Positions 41,749 through 43,409 of a stretch of 43,409 nt of DNA are shown here, piece after piece (positions within the stretch are counted from its first letter, which is position 1; each line of letters starts with the position of its first letter). The notes under the pieces were generated by a model, which was given only the letters and a program-made list of their open reading frames with translations, had not been told where the DNA came from and made no database searches. Where the stretch lies: positions 1 through 43,409 of IMG/VR virus record IMGVR_UViG_3300000117_000057; one strand, 5' to 3'. Made by a program: the position numbers and the translations under genes. Source of the DNA: a virus.

Positions 41749-42715
41749 CTTTGACAACTTTCCAACCTTTTCAGAGGAACATTTTCACGATTGGGTAAAT
41801 CAGCTTACACCGATTGAAGAATACAAGGGTTACTTGGTTAAACGAGATGACCTTTTCAATCTCGGTGGAGTAAGTGGTGGTAAGGTAAGACAATGTGCTA
41901 AACTCGTCTATGACAATTTAGATTACATTAAAAACGATTGTAATGGTGGGATATTAACAGCAGCAGGTATCCCATCTCCACAATCTTGTATTACTGCCGC
42001 AGTGGCTAAATACTTTGGATTAAAATGCTTGGTAACGATACCATATTATCCTGACCACATAAGAGATAGTTATAGAATAAATTCATCACTATCTCAAAAA
42101 TTTGGTGCTAAGGTATATGGTGTAGGTAATCCAAACATATCAGGTCCTGAACTTGATGCTAAAAAACTCGTTGGTGAGACAGGTTATTTTCAAATTAAAT
42201 TTGGAATGAATGGGTTTGAGGTTATGAAAACTGTTGCACAGCAGGTTGAAAATGTACCAAATAGTGTTGAAACGATAGTTGGTATTGCTGGTAGCGGATT
42301 ATCAATGTTAGGTGCCTCTATGGGATGTAAGATATTCAATAAGAATGTTAAGACGATACATCCTGTAGCACTTAGTGATTATGTTCATAAGAATAGAAAG
42401 GCATCATACGATAGGTTACCTGATAAATATAAATTTGATGGTGATTTTTCAGTAGTTCAATCTAACTATCCCTATCAATATAAGTTGAAACTTGAAGAAT
42501 CATTACCACTCGACCAAACATACGAAGCAAAGGCTTGGGATTGGATGGTAAAGAATATAGAACCATCTAAAAAGGTATTGTTTTGGGACGTTGGTATCAA
42601 GGAATATGAATTAGATTATATCGAACCTATTAAATGGTATAAATCAGAATACGAAACTATAATTGATAGAGAAATGAGAAGAAAACATGAGCAAGTCAAA
42701 CACGACTTTTTCTAA
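41741..42715 (+). CDS. PLP-dependent fold-type II enzyme (ACC deaminase/desulfhydrase-like)
   Basis: A 324-residue protein of the tryptophan-synthase-beta superfamily. 'LVKRDDLFNLGGVSGGKVRQ' (32-51) is the PLP-lysine motif, with Lys48 expected to bind the cofactor, as in ACC deaminase and D-cysteine desulfhydrase (KREDL...GGNKxRK). GIPSPQSCITAAVAK follows, and 'VGIAGSGLSMLGAS' is the phosphate-binding glycine loop. The start is TTG 41741, overlapping the clamp stop; no ATG is available nearby. Substrate is unknown: amino-acid catabolism or DNA-base modification chemistry are both possible. The next gene overlaps by 29 bases. Confidence 0.78.
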   Translation: MINFDNFPTFSEEHFHDWVNQLTPIEEYKGYLVKRDDLFNLGGVSGGKVRQCAKLVYDNLDYIKNDCNGGILTAAGIPSPQSCITAAVAKYFGLKCLVTIPYYPDHIRDSYRINSSLSQKFGAKVYGVGNPNISGPELDAKKLVGETGYFQIKFGMNGFEVMKTVAQQVENVPNSVETIVGIAGSGLSMLGASMGCKIFNKNVKTIHPVALSDYVHKNRKASYDRLPDKYKFDGDFSVVQSNYPYQYKLKLEESLPLDQTYEAKAWDWMVKNIEPSKKVLFWDVGIKEYELDYIEPIKWYKSEYETIIDREMRRKHEQVKHDFF

Positions 42716-43235
42716 AGCCTGGCTAGAAAAGAAAATAATGTGTGGTTTATGTAACTTCGGTTGTTGTAACCACAATTCTTTTCATGTTGAAATTACAGAA
42801 GAAGAACAAGAAAAATATCAAAAGAAGTTTGGGTTAGACTTAGAGTTGGAATGGCAACAAAATGGTTGTTGTGATTTACTAAGTAAAGATGGAAGTGGAT
42901 GTAGTTTAGGTGATGATAGACCTGTGTTTTGTAAGATGTATCCATTAGAACCAAACAAGTCAAATCGTATAATTCTTGGTAATTGGTCTTTCTTACATTG
43001 TCCAAAACCACAAGATTATGAATTGGATAGAATCGAGGATGGTAAGTATTATTACAAACTGATTAAACCACACAAGAACAAAAGAGATGAGTTGGTATTA
43101 GAAGATGATATACAAAATGTTGTCAAAGAGATTTGGAGACAATCTAAGGAGTCACTTGTCGATACCTATGGAGAGGAATTTTACGAAAAGATAAAAATAG
43201 AAATGAAACAAACAATTAAACACGGATTCTTTTAA
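42687..43235 (+). CDS. YkgJ-like cysteine-cluster protein (putative metal-binding)
   Basis: A 182-residue protein with cysteines at 19, 22, 26, 27, 61, 62, 72, 82 and 105 in the order C-x2-C-x3-CC ... CC ... C-x9-C-KMYPLEP, which matches the YkgJ family of zinc- or iron-binding cluster proteins. 'DRPVFCKMYPLEP' is its hallmark. The C-terminal ~80 residues are charged and helical. It overlaps the PLP enzyme by 29 bases and the next gene by TAATG. The family's biochemical role is poorly known; a modification or redox role is inferred. Confidence 0.72.
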   Translation: MSKSNTTFSKAWLEKKIMCGLCNFGCCNHNSFHVEITEEEQEKYQKKFGLDLELEWQQNGCCDLLSKDGSGCSLGDDRPVFCKMYPLEPNKSNRIILGNWSFLHCPKPQDYELDRIEDGKYYYKLIKPHKNKRDELVLEDDIQNVVKEIWRQSKESLVDTYGEEFYEKIKIEMKQTIKHGFF

Positions 43236-43409
43236 TGTATATAGATTACTTTGATAAATTTTACAATATGAAACCCTATCTCGAAATAGAAGATAAAGAT
43301 TGGGAATACATAAAAGAGACATTTGATAAACAAGATGTTAAAGAAAGTCTTGCCACGGTAGCAATGACCTATCCACTTCCTTATCCAGATTTGACCGAAA
43401 AGAGAGCAT
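43235..43409 (+). CDS. Partial protein running off the window end, function unknown
   Basis: ATG 43235 overlaps the stop of the YkgJ-like gene (TAATG) and the frame stays open to the last base, giving 58 codons (MYIDYFDKFYNMKPYL...). The visible part is acidic and aromatic with no recognisable motif. The tight coupling implies it is a real gene of the same operon. Confidence 0.6.
   Translation, partial: MYIDYFDKFYNMKPYLEIEDKDWEYIKETFDKQDVKESLATVAMTYPLPYPDLTEKRA

Noticed and set aside
1-43409. CRISPR arrays, insertion sequences, integrase or attachment sites
   Set aside because: I saw no spaced direct repeats, transposase or integrase motifs, or duplicated borders; the window reads as a lytic-type phage segment.

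Overview
The window is a contiguous piece of a low-GC, T4-like (myovirus-type) bacteriophage genome, most likely marine. Every gene I can support is on the + strand, and genes are tightly packed with many TAATG or ATGA stop/start overlaps. It carries a contractile-tail module (sheath, 163-residue tube, tape measure, baseplate, fibres) and a T4-style replication set (gp32-like SSB, UvsX, FEN-type exonuclease, gp41 helicase, family B polymerase, gp45 clamp). The host is probably a Gram-negative bacterium of the Bacteroidota/Marinimicrobia type. That inference rests only on the phage-carried TonB-dependent receptor, which has the N-terminal carboxypeptidase-regulatory-like domain typical of that group.

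Layout. 1-5.1 kb: fibre and appendage genes, one ending in an S74 self-cleaving chaperone domain. 5.2-20.4 kb: sheath, terminator, tube, baseplate hub and assembly genes, tape measure and large baseplate proteins. 20.4-26.6 kb: ThyX, a stand-alone family A polymerase-like protein, a large unknown protein, then a 139-aa unknown, a GH6 glycoside hydrolase and an SGNH-like hydrolase in one overlapping operon. 26.6-28.0 kb: small acidic or zinc-ribbon-like proteins driven by near-identical sigma70-type promoters. 28.0-28.63 kb: no plausible gene; this stretch folds by eye into a large multi-branched RNA ending in a rho-independent terminator. 28.7-43.4 kb: replication genes, a B12-dependent ribonucleotide reductase, the TonB-dependent receptor, polymerase B, clamp, a PLP-fold II enzyme and a YkgJ-like cysteine protein.

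How it fits together. Nucleotide supply (ThyX, NrdJ) and replication genes are read together. The receptor is the last cistron after the reductase and is closed by a strong terminator, so it is probably made during infection and is not a virion part. Because the reductase needs cobalamin, receptor-mediated cobalamin uptake is an attractive hypothesis; blocking superinfection is the main alternative. The GH6 and SGNH enzymes suggest attack on an acylated polysaccharide. The most notable items are the roughly 610-nt RNA, the receptor with a pseudoknot in its leader, the GH6/SGNH pair and the second, degenerate polymerase.
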